The position numbers were made by a program, and so were the translations under genes. Positions 36,730 to 45,754 of a stretch of DNA of 64,000 nucleotides are shown in pieces. Position 1 is the stretch's first letter. Each line of letters opens with the position of its first letter. The notes beneath the pieces are model-generated. The model made no database searches. It saw nothing but the letters and a program-made list of their open reading frames with translations, and had not been told where the DNA came from. The stretch comes from PoT sp049331405 (GTDB lineage: Bacteria > Planctomycetota > Planctomycetia > Isosphaerales > Isosphaeraceae), in NCBI RefSeq assembly GCF_049331405.1, contig NZ_CP186274.1, forward strand, positions 6,572,001-6,636,000, given 5' to 3'.

Positions 36730-38502
36730 TTATCGCACCGCCCGACGCGGGTTCGACGCCGCGATCGGCCTGCTGCTCAACGCCGCCGCGGCGGCTGCCG
36801 GGGCTGCGGGGCGGACATTGGGAGCGGCGGGGCCGTTGCTGGTGGCGCGCTGACCCGGCGCCGTCACGCCGGCCGTCGGCACGGGGCGGGCGAGCATGGC
36901 CGCGGGGGGCTGCCCCAGCGCGACGTAGAGGGCGAACTGGGCCTCGTTGTAGTCGACGATCGCATCGAGATATTCCTGCCTGGCTCTCGCGAGGAGTCGC
37001 ATGCTGTCGAGCAGCTCGATCGGCAGGCCGACCGTGTTCTCGAGGCGGGCGACGTCCTCATTGAAGCCGTCGGTCCCGGTCCGCACGGCCCGCTCGGTGG
37101 TGCCGATCTGGGCGTAGCGTGCATGAGTCCTGGCGTAGGCTTCGGCCACCTCGACGCGCACGCGGTCGAGCACGGCGATCTCCTGGAACTGGGCGACGCC
37201 CAGCCGGCTCCTCGCCACCCGGATCAGCGCGGCGTTGCCCACGCCCAGATTCTGGAGGGTCCAGTAGGCGTAGACGTCAATGTCGGACCGGCCGCTGAAG
37301 TTGCCGAAGATCGGACGGACGAGGTTGCTGCCGCCGCCGAATCCGCCCGCGCTCAGGCCGAGGAGGACCGTCGGGGAGAACGGCAGGACCTTGCTCCCCT
37401 CGAGTGCCAGCATCGCCTCCTTGATGGCGGCCCGGCGCTCGGCGAGCTCGGGGCGTTGCATCAGGGCGATGGCGATCAGCTCATAGACGGGCATCGGGTC
37501 GGGGACGATCGGCCGGGGGACGACCCAGGCGTCGGTCGGATGGAGCCGGATTGACGGGTCGAGGTTGAGCACCTCGCAGAGCCGGGCCGAGGCCGTCAGC
37601 ACGAGCCCTTCGGTCGCCTGGAAGTCGGCCTCGCGCTTGGCGAGTTCGGTCGCCGCGCGGTCGGCGTCGGACTTGCGCCCCTGGCCTGTCTCGGCGTAGG
37701 CGGCCGTCAGCTTGGCGACGAGGCGGGCGTCGTCGCGGACCTGCATGGCAATGGCCCGCGAGCCTTCCGCCCGGAGCAGTCCGCAATAGGCGAGCGTCGT
37801 CTGGAGGAAGGCTTGGTTGCGGATGGCCACGGTTGCGAACTGGCGCTGGGCCTCGACCTGTCGGGAGACGAGGTAAGCGTAGACGCCCGTCGCCACGTTG
37901 CCGGTGAGGATGAGCCCGGGGATGTTGACCGAGCCGCCGCCGATGCCGAACGCACCTCCGCCGACATAGACCGAGCTGCGATTCACCGAGAGGATGTTGC
38001 CGCTCGACTGCTGCAGATTGCCGGTGTGCGTGTCGAATGTGACGCCGAGGTTGATGGACGGCAGGATCATCGCCGCCGCCTGCTGCTTCAACGCCGTCGC
38101 CTCGGCCACCCGCTGCTGGGCGATCAATAGCTCCGGATTCTGGACCCCGGCCAGGTGCAGCGCGACGTTCAGGTCGAGCGGCTGCACCGTGGGATCCAGG
38201 ATCGAGGGCGAGACCGGCAGCAGGGACGTGGAGGAGGCCTTGAGTTTGGGTGAGCCGGGATCGGACGGCAGGGCCGTCGGATCCGGGACGGCATCGGGAC
38301 CGGGGCTTGCCGGGGCATCGAGGGGAGATGGCAACTCCCCGGGGGTGGCAGCTCGGTCGGGCGAGTTAGGTCCCGGCGCGGAGACCGGATCCTGGCTCCC
38401 GCCCGCCTCGCTCGGCCTCGGGCACGTTGCAAAAGCGACAACCAGGCCCATGGCCGTGAGCCACCAGCGTTTCCGTCTGACAAGGATGCCGATGGTCCCC
38501 AT
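36730..38502 (-). CDS. TolC-like outer membrane efflux protein (2)
   Basis: A 590-residue protein starting at ATG 38502 (GGAGG five bases upstream). A signal peptide covers residues ~1–32 (WWLTAMGLVVAFATCPRPSEA); no clean lipobox is present, unlike its neighbour. A ~75-residue Pro/Ser-rich linker precedes the OEP domains (LDLNVALHLAGVQNPELLIAQ to LLARARQEYLDAIVDYNEAQ). YVGGGAFGIGGG and AYWTLQNLGVGNAAL match the other copy. The two proteins are clear paralogues in tandem, transcribed together from 38502. Whether both serve the same permease is unknown. No permease or adaptor lies in this operon itself. Confidence 0.88.
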   Translation of the reverse strand: MGTIGILVRRKRWWLTAMGLVVAFATCPRPSEAGGSQDPVSAPGPNSPDRAATPGELPSPLDAPASPGPDAVPDPTALPSDPGSPKLKASSTSLLPVSPSILDPTVQPLDLNVALHLAGVQNPELLIAQQRVAEATALKQQAAAMILPSINLGVTFDTHTGNLQQSSGNILSVNRSSVYVGGGAFGIGGGSVNIPGLILTGNVATGVYAYLVSRQVEAQRQFATVAIRNQAFLQTTLAYCGLLRAEGSRAIAMQVRDDARLVAKLTAAYAETGQGRKSDADRAATELAKREADFQATEGLVLTASARLCEVLNLDPSIRLHPTDAWVVPRPIVPDPMPVYELIAIALMQRPELAERRAAIKEAMLALEGSKVLPFSPTVLLGLSAGGFGGGSNLVRPIFGNFSGRSDIDVYAYWTLQNLGVGNAALIRVARSRLGVAQFQEIAVLDRVRVEVAEAYARTHARYAQIGTTERAVRTGTDGFNEDVARLENTVGLPIELLDSMRLLARARQEYLDAIVDYNEAQFALYVALGQPPAAMLARPVPTAGVTAPGQRATSNGPAAPNVRPAAPAAAAAALSSRPIAASNPRRAVR

Positions 38503-39034
38503 CGCGTCCTCCGATACCGAGTCGTGAAACGACAAGGATGTTCATGTGCAGGACACAGCCATCCTGGCCGCGCAGTGGCTTCCGGGCATCTCTCCGGCAG
38601 GCGCAATCCGCCGCCCGACCGAGAGACGTCCGACGATGGGCCGGGCACCGATGACTCACCGACGAAGCGACCCACGCTCCGTCGCCTCGAACCCGAGGAC
38701 TTCGAGCATGGAGTGGGCGTTTCGTCGGGTCGGCTCGCGAGGTGAGGCGGATCACACGCAGGTGATCGCCCGAACCCGCAAACCTACGAAGTCAAGCCGT
38801 GCCGGCCTTCTTCACCAGAAATATCGACCGCCATCGAATTCCTACTCGATTCAAAATGGGGATCAGCAGCAAAAGCGGCAATTTGTGTATGACTGGGTAA
38901 ATTGGACTTTACCCACGCCTCATAAACGAGGCTCAAACCCAACTCTCGCCGAGATTTGTGATCGTTTAGGATAGGGTGGCTCGTACCTCAACGAGTGCGA
39001 CATCATCGAACACGGGGAAGACAGGAGGTGGATC
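38503..39034. other. Divergent gap with two small hairpins at 38894–38932
   Basis: A 530-base gap between the TolC operon (minus) and the DUF202 gene (plus). It holds TGGGTAAA/TTTACCCA (38894–38901 and 38908–38915) and GCCTC/GAGGC (38917–38921 and 38928–38932), both in the leader of the DUF202 gene. No gene was recognised. Confidence 0.4.
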
Positions 39035-39460
39035 ATGGCGGAGGAGGGAAAGCCGGTCGCACCGATGGCGAAGACGACGAAATGGACGAGCGACCACCTC
39101 GCCAACGAGCGGACGTTCCTGGCCTGGGTCCGCACGTCGCTGGCCCTGATCGGGCTGGGGTTTGTGTTGGCCCGGATGGGGCTCTTCCTGGGGCAGATCG
39201 TCGCGCTGCGGGCACCGGGCAACGACCGCCTGACCTCGGGGGGGCACGAGTTCATCCTGGCGGGGATCGTCTTCCTGATCCTGGGGGTGGGCTGCGCCGC
39301 CTGGTCGGGGTGGGGATATGATCGGGTACGCAGGTCGATCGACGCCGGGAGTTACGAGCCGGCCTCGCGGGCGGTCCTGCTGATGACCTCGATCGTGGTG
39401 GCCGGAGGATTCGCGATCGTCGTCCTCGTCGTCTGGCGGACATCCGGCCTCTGGCGATAG
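39035..39460 (+). CDS. DUF202 (YidH-family) membrane protein
   Basis: A 141-residue protein starting at ATG 39035, with a very strong AGGAGGT-type site just upstream. TSDHLANERTFLAWVRTSLALI is the DUF202 signature: a charged cytoplasmic start followed by the first helix. Three or four membrane segments follow (LALIGLGFVLARMG, EFILAGIVFLILGVGCAAW, VLLMTSIVVAGGFAIVVLVV). Length is typical. The function of the family is unknown. The gene stands alone between the divergent TolC operon and the convergent porin gene, and its strong ribosome site implies good expression. Confidence 0.88.
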   Translation: MAEEGKPVAPMAKTTKWTSDHLANERTFLAWVRTSLALIGLGFVLARMGLFLGQIVALRAPGNDRLTSGGHEFILAGIVFLILGVGCAAWSGWGYDRVRRSIDAGSYEPASRAVLLMTSIVVAGGFAIVVLVVWRTSGLWR

Positions 39461-39507
39461 CGCCGGGGTTCGATAGGAGGGGCGGGCTCGCCGGTTCGGC
39501 CCCCGGA

Positions 39508-41238
39508 TCAGAAGAAGAGCTGGAGGCGTGCGATGAAGGAGTTGTTCGAGAGGGACCGCTTCCCCGGGGCGTACTGCACGGGATTGTTGAAGTCGGCGTG
39601 CTCCCACATGAACATGAACTTCAGATACTGAGTCAAGTGCCAGTTGAAGCCGAGGTCGGCGAGGGAGACCCGGTTCGCCCACGAGTTGGGGTCGGCCAGG
39701 CCGTGGGTGAAGACCTCGTTGCCCAGGTCGAGGTACTGATAGCGGCTGGTGAGTTCCCAGGCGCCCGTGCCGAACTTGCCCTTGCGGAGGTCGAAGGGGC
39801 GTTTCGGCTTCACGATGCCGAGGCTGCTCCGGGTCTCGCCCGTGAGCAGGTAGCCCCCCTCGACATAGAAGCTGTTGATGGGCAGGTGGGTGCGGTTGCC
39901 GACGTTCGTGGAGAGGGCGTAGTCCTGGAAGCCGCTGCCCCATTCCCCGGTGATCGCCAACTGCTTGTAGAAATAGGCGGCGTGCAGGTCCCACAAGGCC
40001 ACCGGGCCGGTCTCGCGGACGTTGTTGTTGAAGTTCAGGAACGGGACGCCCGCCACCGAGTTGCCCGTCGTCGGCACGATCGTGCGGAGCGTCTGCGGCA
40101 CGGGGTTGATCGAGTTGTTGTTGCCCGTGAAGACCGAGCCGCCGAAGGCGAAATTCTCGAGGATCGAGCCCTCCGCGTTCCCGAACGGCTTCCAGCTCAC
40201 CAGGGCGGAGAAGAACTTGTCGTCGCCGTTGGCCACATACCCGTTGCGTGTGCCGTTGAAGATGCCCGCCGCGTAATCGAAGTGCTTGAACAGGCGGCCG
40301 TAGGTCATGACGCCCAGGTCGCGGTTCTGGCCGAAGTTGTTGAAGAAGACCGAACGCTCGGGCATGACGAGCCCCTGGATCGGCTTCACCAGGAACTCAT
40401 ACGTGAACGGTGTCTTGAACCGGCCGATGCGGAGCTGCAACCTCGGGTCGTAGTTGAAGTCCACGAACACGTCGAGCAGCGAGAGGGAGTCGAAGCCGTT
40501 GGCGAACGACAGGAAGTAGCCGACCGGCTTCGTGATCCGCCCGCTGAACATCCACCACTGACGGGGGAAGGCGAAGGTGTCGTGGATCGGGTTCTGATTG
40601 TTGGGGATGTATCCGCGATAGTCGAACTGGGTCAGGTTGTGGAACTGGAGGAAGAACTCGTCGTCGTCCGTCTTGATCTCGAAGCCCGGCCCGAACTTCA
40701 CCTTCCCCGGTCGATTATCCAGCGTGGCGGGGGAGTCGAAGCGGAGCGACGGCGGCGGGTTCGGCGGGAACGACTGTCCTGGAGCCGCGGCGCCGCCCGA
40801 CTGCGAGGGTGTGGCGTTTGCCGCCGCCGTGGCGGTGTCGCCGGAACCGGCCGAACGCGGGGCGTCCGGGTCAGTCGCTGTTGACCCTGGCGCGTCTCCG
40901 CCCGCATCGGTGCCGGCCGGGGCCGAACCGGCGGGAGCCGCCCCCGGTGCCGACATCGCCTGTACCTGGGTCGAGAGCTGCTGGACCATCGACTCAAGCT
41001 GCTGGATCCTGGCCTCAAGCTGGGCTTCCCGGGTCGCCGGCGGGGATGCCGCGCCCGAGGGATCACCCGCCGCGGGTACGCCGGGTGCGGGGAGCGGCGG
41101 GCTCGCTGCAGACGCCGGATCTGGCGCAGGGGCTGGCGGGGCCGTCTGGGCGAATGCGCCCATTCCCGCCAGCGAAGCCCAGGCGGTGATCCCGAGGAGG
41201 AACCACCGGGCCCTCTGCCCTGGATTGACGAACTGCAT
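39508..41238 (-). CDS. Porin, phosphate-selective porin O/P-like
   Basis: A 576-residue protein. ATG 41238 is preferred for a GGGG-rich site upstream and because it opens a signal peptide (residues ~1–31, WFLLGITAWASLAGMGAFAQ). After a Pro/Ala linker, REAQLEARIQQLESMVQQL is a short coiled coil like that which trimerises such porins below the outer membrane. A further low-complexity linker precedes the ~400-residue beta-barrel (from KVKFGPGFEIKTDDDEFFLQ), which contains RIGRFKTPFTYE, typical of OprO/P-like barrels. The last residue is Phe, within an outer-membrane beta-signal (FIARLQLFF). It would conduct anions such as phosphate across the outer membrane; selectivity is not shown by the sequence. 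Confidence 0.85.
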   Translation of the reverse strand: MQFVNPGQRARWFLLGITAWASLAGMGAFAQTAPPAPAPDPASAASPPLPAPGVPAAGDPSGAASPPATREAQLEARIQQLESMVQQLSTQVQAMSAPGAAPAGSAPAGTDAGGDAPGSTATDPDAPRSAGSGDTATAAANATPSQSGGAAAPGQSFPPNPPPSLRFDSPATLDNRPGKVKFGPGFEIKTDDDEFFLQFHNLTQFDYRGYIPNNQNPIHDTFAFPRQWWMFSGRITKPVGYFLSFANGFDSLSLLDVFVDFNYDPRLQLRIGRFKTPFTYEFLVKPIQGLVMPERSVFFNNFGQNRDLGVMTYGRLFKHFDYAAGIFNGTRNGYVANGDDKFFSALVSWKPFGNAEGSILENFAFGGSVFTGNNNSINPVPQTLRTIVPTTGNSVAGVPFLNFNNNVRETGPVALWDLHAAYFYKQLAITGEWGSGFQDYALSTNVGNRTHLPINSFYVEGGYLLTGETRSSLGIVKPKRPFDLRKGKFGTGAWELTSRYQYLDLGNEVFTHGLADPNSWANRVSLADLGFNWHLTQYLKFMFMWEHADFNNPVQYAPGKRSLSNNSFIARLQLFF

Positions 41239-41489
41239 AGTTTCTTGCCCCCACCCCTCGGCCGGCGCGACGACCATCGCCGCCGAGATCATGCTTTGAT
41301 CAGACTCGAAATCTGTTATCGACCGTCATCCGACGCGAGCTGTAGCGGAAGTGGCGAATCTTCGGATTAAGCTCGATAATAGGGGTTATAGCGATTGGTG
41401 TGGCGATCTCTCCGATTCCTTGCCGTGTCGTCGCGAGCATCTCGACTTCCGAACTGGAAGGGATTGCGAACGGGGTTGCCCGCGTGGGT

Positions 41490-41783
41490 CTAACGAGGCA
41501 TCCTGGCGGGGAGAAAGGCGGAATCGCTCTGCGCTCGGGTGCGCGAGGAACTCTCCACAAGATCGACGCCGAACCCGGCGGCCGGGATGGTCTCGCCCGC
41601 AGGGGCTGCCCGGAAATCATGCCCGAGGGTGGAGGATGACTCCCCGCTTCTCGGGAAATGACGACGGAGTGATGATCCGGAGCGTTCCTGCGACGCACAC
41701 CCCCCAACTCCCAGGATCAAGGAGAGGACGAGGCCCGCATTCGCGTGCCAGGTCGCCGAGGTTCGTTGCCCGTTCAAGCTCAT
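41490..41783 (-). CDS. Small lipoprotein (97 aa)
   Basis: On the minus strand ATG 41783 is preceded by GGAGG with a 5-base spacer, one of the best ribosome sites in the window. The 97-residue product has a lipoprotein signal: a short polar start, GLVLSLILGVGGC and a lipobox ending at Cys29. The mature part is short, polar and Ser/Arg-rich with no recognised domain. Its codon bias is weaker than that of the neighbours. It lies upstream of the porin gene on the same strand, 251 bases away. The signal and ribosome site together support a real gene; function unknown. Confidence 0.6.
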   Translation of the reverse strand: MSLNGQRTSATWHANAGLVLSLILGVGGCASQERSGSSLRRHFPRSGESSSTLGHDFRAAPAGETIPAAGFGVDLVESSSRTRAQSDSAFLPARMPR

Positions 41784-42264
41784 CCTGACCTCCGCTCCGC
41801 AAGAGTCCAAGGCGAGGCGATCGCCATCGGCAGGGGCGAGGTTCCTGCCTCGACATGCCTCCGCATCCTCATGCTTTCGACATCCGAGACGGGCGACTGG
41901 AGGTTCCTTCCGTCCAGGGGGTTCGGAGGTTGATCCTGCTCCTCGACCGAGATGGGCGCCTTCGTTGACTGGATGATATGGCACGATATGATGGATTACG
42001 CCGTCGTCCGACCCGGTGCCAGTCGAGCGAACCTCCGAGCCAGATTGTCATTAGGTCGCATGCCTTGATTTTCGAGAACGACAAACGTTGATGCTCGAGA
42101 CCTGATGATGACGTGGTCTCGAGCCTCGCGGGGTCGATTTTCGACGTCCGCCCACGTCATGCCCGATCGGACGTTGACGCGTTGCGTCGCCTCCTGGGTC
42201 GGCCGGGCTTTGCCTCGCATCGCGTGCCTCCCCTGCCCCTCCGATACCAGGAACCCGTCGGGCC
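41784..42264 (+). promoter_or_regulatory. Upstream region of the RND permease with a 10-bp inverted repeat
   Basis: This 480-base gap holds a perfect inverted repeat, GCTCGAGACC (42093–42102) and GGTCTCGAGC (42115–42124), with a 12-base spacer, about 140 bases upstream of the permease start. Its size and spacing fit a dimeric repressor operator or a regulatory hairpin. No regulator gene is adjacent. Confidence 0.45.
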
Positions 42265-45200
42265 ATGAATGGAATAATTCGCGCGTCCCTGAAGAATCCG
42301 TATGCGGTCACGGTGCTCTGCCTGACCCTGGTCCTGCTGGGGACGGTGTCGATCTCGCTGATACCCATCGACATCCTGCCGGTCTTCAAGAGCCCGGCCG
42401 TCCAGGTGCTGACCTTCTATGGCGGCATGCCGGCGGGGAGCGTCGAGAAGGACATCTCGAACCCGATGGAACGCTGGGTCGGCCAGGCCTCCGGCACCTC
42501 GCGGCAGGAGTCGCGCTCGATTGTCGGGGCGAGCATCGTCCGCGACTACTTCCAGAGCAACATCGACCCCAACGGCGCCCTGACTCAGGTCAACTCGCTG
42601 GCGCTGGCGTCGTTCCCCACCCTGCCCCCGGGGACCTTGCCGCCGGTTGTCCTCCCCTTCGACCCGACGAGCACGACCCCCGTGGGGATCGTCGCCGTCG
42701 ACAGCCCCGACGGCTCGCAGAACGAGTCGATCCTCTACGACGTCGGCCGCTTCGAAGTCCGCAACATGCTGATGAGCGTCAACGGCGCGGTGGCGCCGGT
42801 GGTCTACGGCGGCAAGATCCGCGCGGTGCTCGCCTACCTCGACCGCCAGCGGATGCAGGCCCGAGGGCTCTCGCCGCTCGACGTGATGGACGCCCTCGAC
42901 AACTACAACGTCTTCCTGCCGACCGGCGACATCAAGATCGGCAATACCGACTACGCCATCGACTCCAACTCATTGTTCAACTTCGCGGATGAGATGGGGA
43001 CGATCCCGCTCCGCTCGCAGCTCGGCAACACCGCCTTCCTCCGCGACGTGGCCACCCCCGCGGATGCCTCCTTCATCCAGACGAACATCGTCCGGATCAA
43101 TGGCAAGAAGGAAGTGTATGTTCCGGTCTTCCGCCAGCTCGGCGCCAGCACCCTGAGCGTGGTCAACACCATCAAGAACTCGCTCGAGGAGTTCACCGGC
43201 CGGCTCACCCGCCCCGGCATCAACCTCCGCTTGGTGATGGACCAATCGGTCTATGTGCGGCAGTCGATCTCGAGCCTGGTACAGGAAGGGGTCATGGGGG
43301 CGGTCCTCTGCTCGATGACGATCCTGCTCTTCCTCGGCCAGTGGCGGATGACGGCGATCGCGGTGATGACGCTGCCGATCTCCGTCCTCTCGGCGATCAT
43401 AGGCCTCTACGCGGCCGGGCAGACGATCAACGTCATGACGCTCGCAGGCCTCACGATGGCGATCGGCCCGATGGTCGATAGCGCGGTGATCTGCCTCGAG
43501 AACACGCACCGGCATCTCGGCCTCGGTGCCGAGCCGTCGGAGGCCGCCTACCTCGGCGCGAGCGAGGTGGCCCTGCCCGAGCTCGTCTCGACCCTCTGCA
43601 CCTTCCTCGTCCTCTCGCCCCTGGCGTTGATGCCGGGGATGGGCGAGTTCCTCTTCCGGCCTCTGACGTATGCCGTCGCCTTCGCGATGTGCTCGTCGTA
43701 CATCCTCTCCCGAACCCTCGTCCCCTCCTGCTGCTCGCACTGGCTCAAGCCGCACGGCGAACATTCGGAAGGCGAGCATGGGAACGGCGGCAAGGGCCTC
43801 TTCGCCCGGATCTATAGCGGATGGATGCGGGGGATCGACGGATTCTTCGAGGGCTATGCCCGGCTCCTCGACGTGGTCCTGCGGTTCCGGGTCCTGGTCG
43901 TCGCGGTCGGGTTCGGCCTGCTCGCGGGGACGATTATCCTCATGTGGCCGATCATGCGTCGCGACTTCTACCCCGAGGTCGACGCCGGCGCGTTCGACCT
44001 CCTCGCGCGGGCGCCGAGCGGCACACGGATCGAGGTGACAGAGCAGCGCGTCGCGGGGATCGAGAAGCTCATCCGGAAGCTCGTGCCCAAGTCGGACCTC
44101 GAGCTGATCATCTCCGAGCTGGGGGTCAACGCCGACTGGTCGGCGGCTTATACGCCGAACGCGGGGCCGATGGACGCGGTCATCAAGGTTCAGCTCACCG
44201 CCGAGCGCACCAGATCGGCGCAGGAGTACGTACACGTGCTCCGGACCGAGCTGCTCAAGGATCATCAATATGACGACATGGACTTCAGCTTCGATGCCGG
44301 CGGCCTGATCCGGGGCGCCATGAACGAAGGGAAGTCGACGCCGCTCAACGTCAAGATCACCGGCAGGGATCTGCCGATCGCCCGCTCGATCGCCGAGTCG
44401 ATCCAGGCGAAGGTCATGCGGGTCGAGGGGGTCGTCGACGCCCGGATCACCCAGCGGCTCGACTATCCGGAATATGTCATCAATGTCGACCGCGCCAAGG
44501 CCGCCGACCTCGGCCTGACCCAGATCGACGTCATGAAGAACGTGGTCGCCGTCTTCAATTCGAGCATCCAGTTCAACAAGCGCAACTTCTGGATCGACCC
44601 CATCGGCGGCAACCAGTATTTCGTCGGCGTCCAGTACCCCGAGAAGGACATCCAGTCGATCGACACCCTCATGAATGTGCCGATCACCGGCAAGGACTCG
44701 AACCGGACGGTCGTGCCTCTCAGCAACCTCGTCACCCTCCAGCGCACGACGGTCCCCACCGAGGTCACGCACAACAACATCCAGCCGACGATCGACCTCA
44801 CCATGGGCGTCCACGGCCGAGACCTCGGGCACGTCTCCGACGACGTGACGAAGATCGTCGCGGCCTACGGCCAGCGGATCTCGACGGAGGATGCGAGCTG
44901 GCTCCCCTTCGACCTGCGTTCGAGCAAGAAGGAGATCCTGAAGGGTTCGAAGATCGTGCTGAGCGGCGAGTACGCCAAGATGCAGGAGACCTTCCGCGAC
45001 CTCGGCTTCGGCCTGATCGGCGCGTCGGTCCTCATCTACTTTCTGATGGTGGCACTCGACAAGTCGTGGATCGTGCCGCTGACCGTCATGATGGTGGTGC
45101 CGATCTGCCTCGTCGGCATCTTCCCGATGCTCTACCTGACCGGCACGGCGATCAACATCCAGTCCCTCCTCGGATTCATCTTCATCGTGGGCATCAAGGT

Positions 45201-45564
45201 GGCGAATACGGTCTTGATGACCGACTTCGCGCAGGAGTTGCGGCACCTCGAAGGCCTGACGCCGATGCAGGCGATCCGCAAGTCGGCCTCGATCCGCGTC
45301 CGCCCCGTGACCATGACCGCCATCGCCGCCTTCTTCGCCATGATCCCGGGTGCCCTGGCCCTCGAACGAGGCAGCGAGGCGAACGCCCCCCTGGCCCGCG
45401 CGATCCTGGGCGGCCTCCTTGCGGGCGAACCGGCGACGCTCTTTGTCCTCCCCTGCCTCTACTCGCTGCTCGTCCGGGATCCCAAGGGCTCCGCCGCCGA
45501 AAATGGTCTCATCGAGAACGAGGTCGAGAACGCACCCGAGGCCGAAGGGCCGACGGAAGGCTGA
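42265..45564 (+). CDS. RND efflux permease (AcrB/MdtB-like)
   Basis: A 1,099-residue inner-membrane transporter starting at ATG 42265. The layout is that of a full RND permease: helix 1 (VTVLCLTLVLLGTVSISLIP), a large periplasmic porter loop, helices 2–6 near 335–490, a second periplasmic loop and helices 8–12. In helix 4 the usual paired Asp are Asp405 and Ser406 (GPMVDSAVICLEN), so one is lost. In helix 10 the motif is GIKVANTVLMTDF, with Lys978 displaced from the classical position. Both are compatible with non-proteobacterial RND pumps. A periplasmic adaptor (32346–33755) and TolC channels (34849–38502) lie within 10 kb but not in the same operon. The ribosome site is weak. A strong terminator follows. 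Confidence 0.92.
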   Translation: MNGIIRASLKNPYAVTVLCLTLVLLGTVSISLIPIDILPVFKSPAVQVLTFYGGMPAGSVEKDISNPMERWVGQASGTSRQESRSIVGASIVRDYFQSNIDPNGALTQVNSLALASFPTLPPGTLPPVVLPFDPTSTTPVGIVAVDSPDGSQNESILYDVGRFEVRNMLMSVNGAVAPVVYGGKIRAVLAYLDRQRMQARGLSPLDVMDALDNYNVFLPTGDIKIGNTDYAIDSNSLFNFADEMGTIPLRSQLGNTAFLRDVATPADASFIQTNIVRINGKKEVYVPVFRQLGASTLSVVNTIKNSLEEFTGRLTRPGINLRLVMDQSVYVRQSISSLVQEGVMGAVLCSMTILLFLGQWRMTAIAVMTLPISVLSAIIGLYAAGQTINVMTLAGLTMAIGPMVDSAVICLENTHRHLGLGAEPSEAAYLGASEVALPELVSTLCTFLVLSPLALMPGMGEFLFRPLTYAVAFAMCSSYILSRTLVPSCCSHWLKPHGEHSEGEHGNGGKGLFARIYSGWMRGIDGFFEGYARLLDVVLRFRVLVVAVGFGLLAGTIILMWPIMRRDFYPEVDAGAFDLLARAPSGTRIEVTEQRVAGIEKLIRKLVPKSDLELIISELGVNADWSAAYTPNAGPMDAVIKVQLTAERTRSAQEYVHVLRTELLKDHQYDDMDFSFDAGGLIRGAMNEGKSTPLNVKITGRDLPIARSIAESIQAKVMRVEGVVDARITQRLDYPEYVINVDRAKAADLGLTQIDVMKNVVAVFNSSIQFNKRNFWIDPIGGNQYFVGVQYPEKDIQSIDTLMNVPITGKDSNRTVVPLSNLVTLQRTTVPTEVTHNNIQPTIDLTMGVHGRDLGHVSDDVTKIVAAYGQRISTEDASWLPFDLRSSKKEILKGSKIVLSGEYAKMQETFRDLGFGLIGASVLIYFLMVALDKSWIVPLTVMMVVPICLVGIFPMLYLTGTAINIQSLLGFIFIVGIKVANTVLMTDFAQELRHLEGLTPMQAIRKSASIRVRPVTMTAIAAFFAMIPGALALERGSEANAPLARAILGGLLAGEPATLFVLPCLYSLLVRDPKGSAAENGLIENEVENAPEAEGPTEG

Positions 45565-45679
45565 GGAAGCCACTCGCACCCGGCCCGCGAATCGAGCGAC
45601 TCGGTTCGCGGTCGATCGGCGGCCCCCACGCCATTCCCAGTGACGTCAATCTCGAGAGTTCCAGTCTGCTTCGAAACAC

Positions 45680-45721
45680 AAAGAGGAGTGCCCCGGGCGA
45701 ATCTTCCGGGCACTCCTCTTT
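45680..45721. terminator. Bidirectional terminator between permease and Spy-like gene
   Basis: AAAGAGGAGTGCCC (45680–45693) pairs perfectly with GGGCACTCCTCTTT (45708–45721), a 14-bp stem with A-rich and T-rich ends. It lies between convergent genes (stops at 45564 and 45755), so it fits termination in both directions. Confidence 0.75.
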
Positions 45722-45754
45722 GACTTTAGCTCAGGGCTTTCGCGATCGAATCGC

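Noticed and set aside
42970..45579. An 869-codon open frame on the minus strand
   Set aside because: It is antisense to the RND permease. The composition (His/Asp/Arg/Leu-rich) is typical of such shadow frames.
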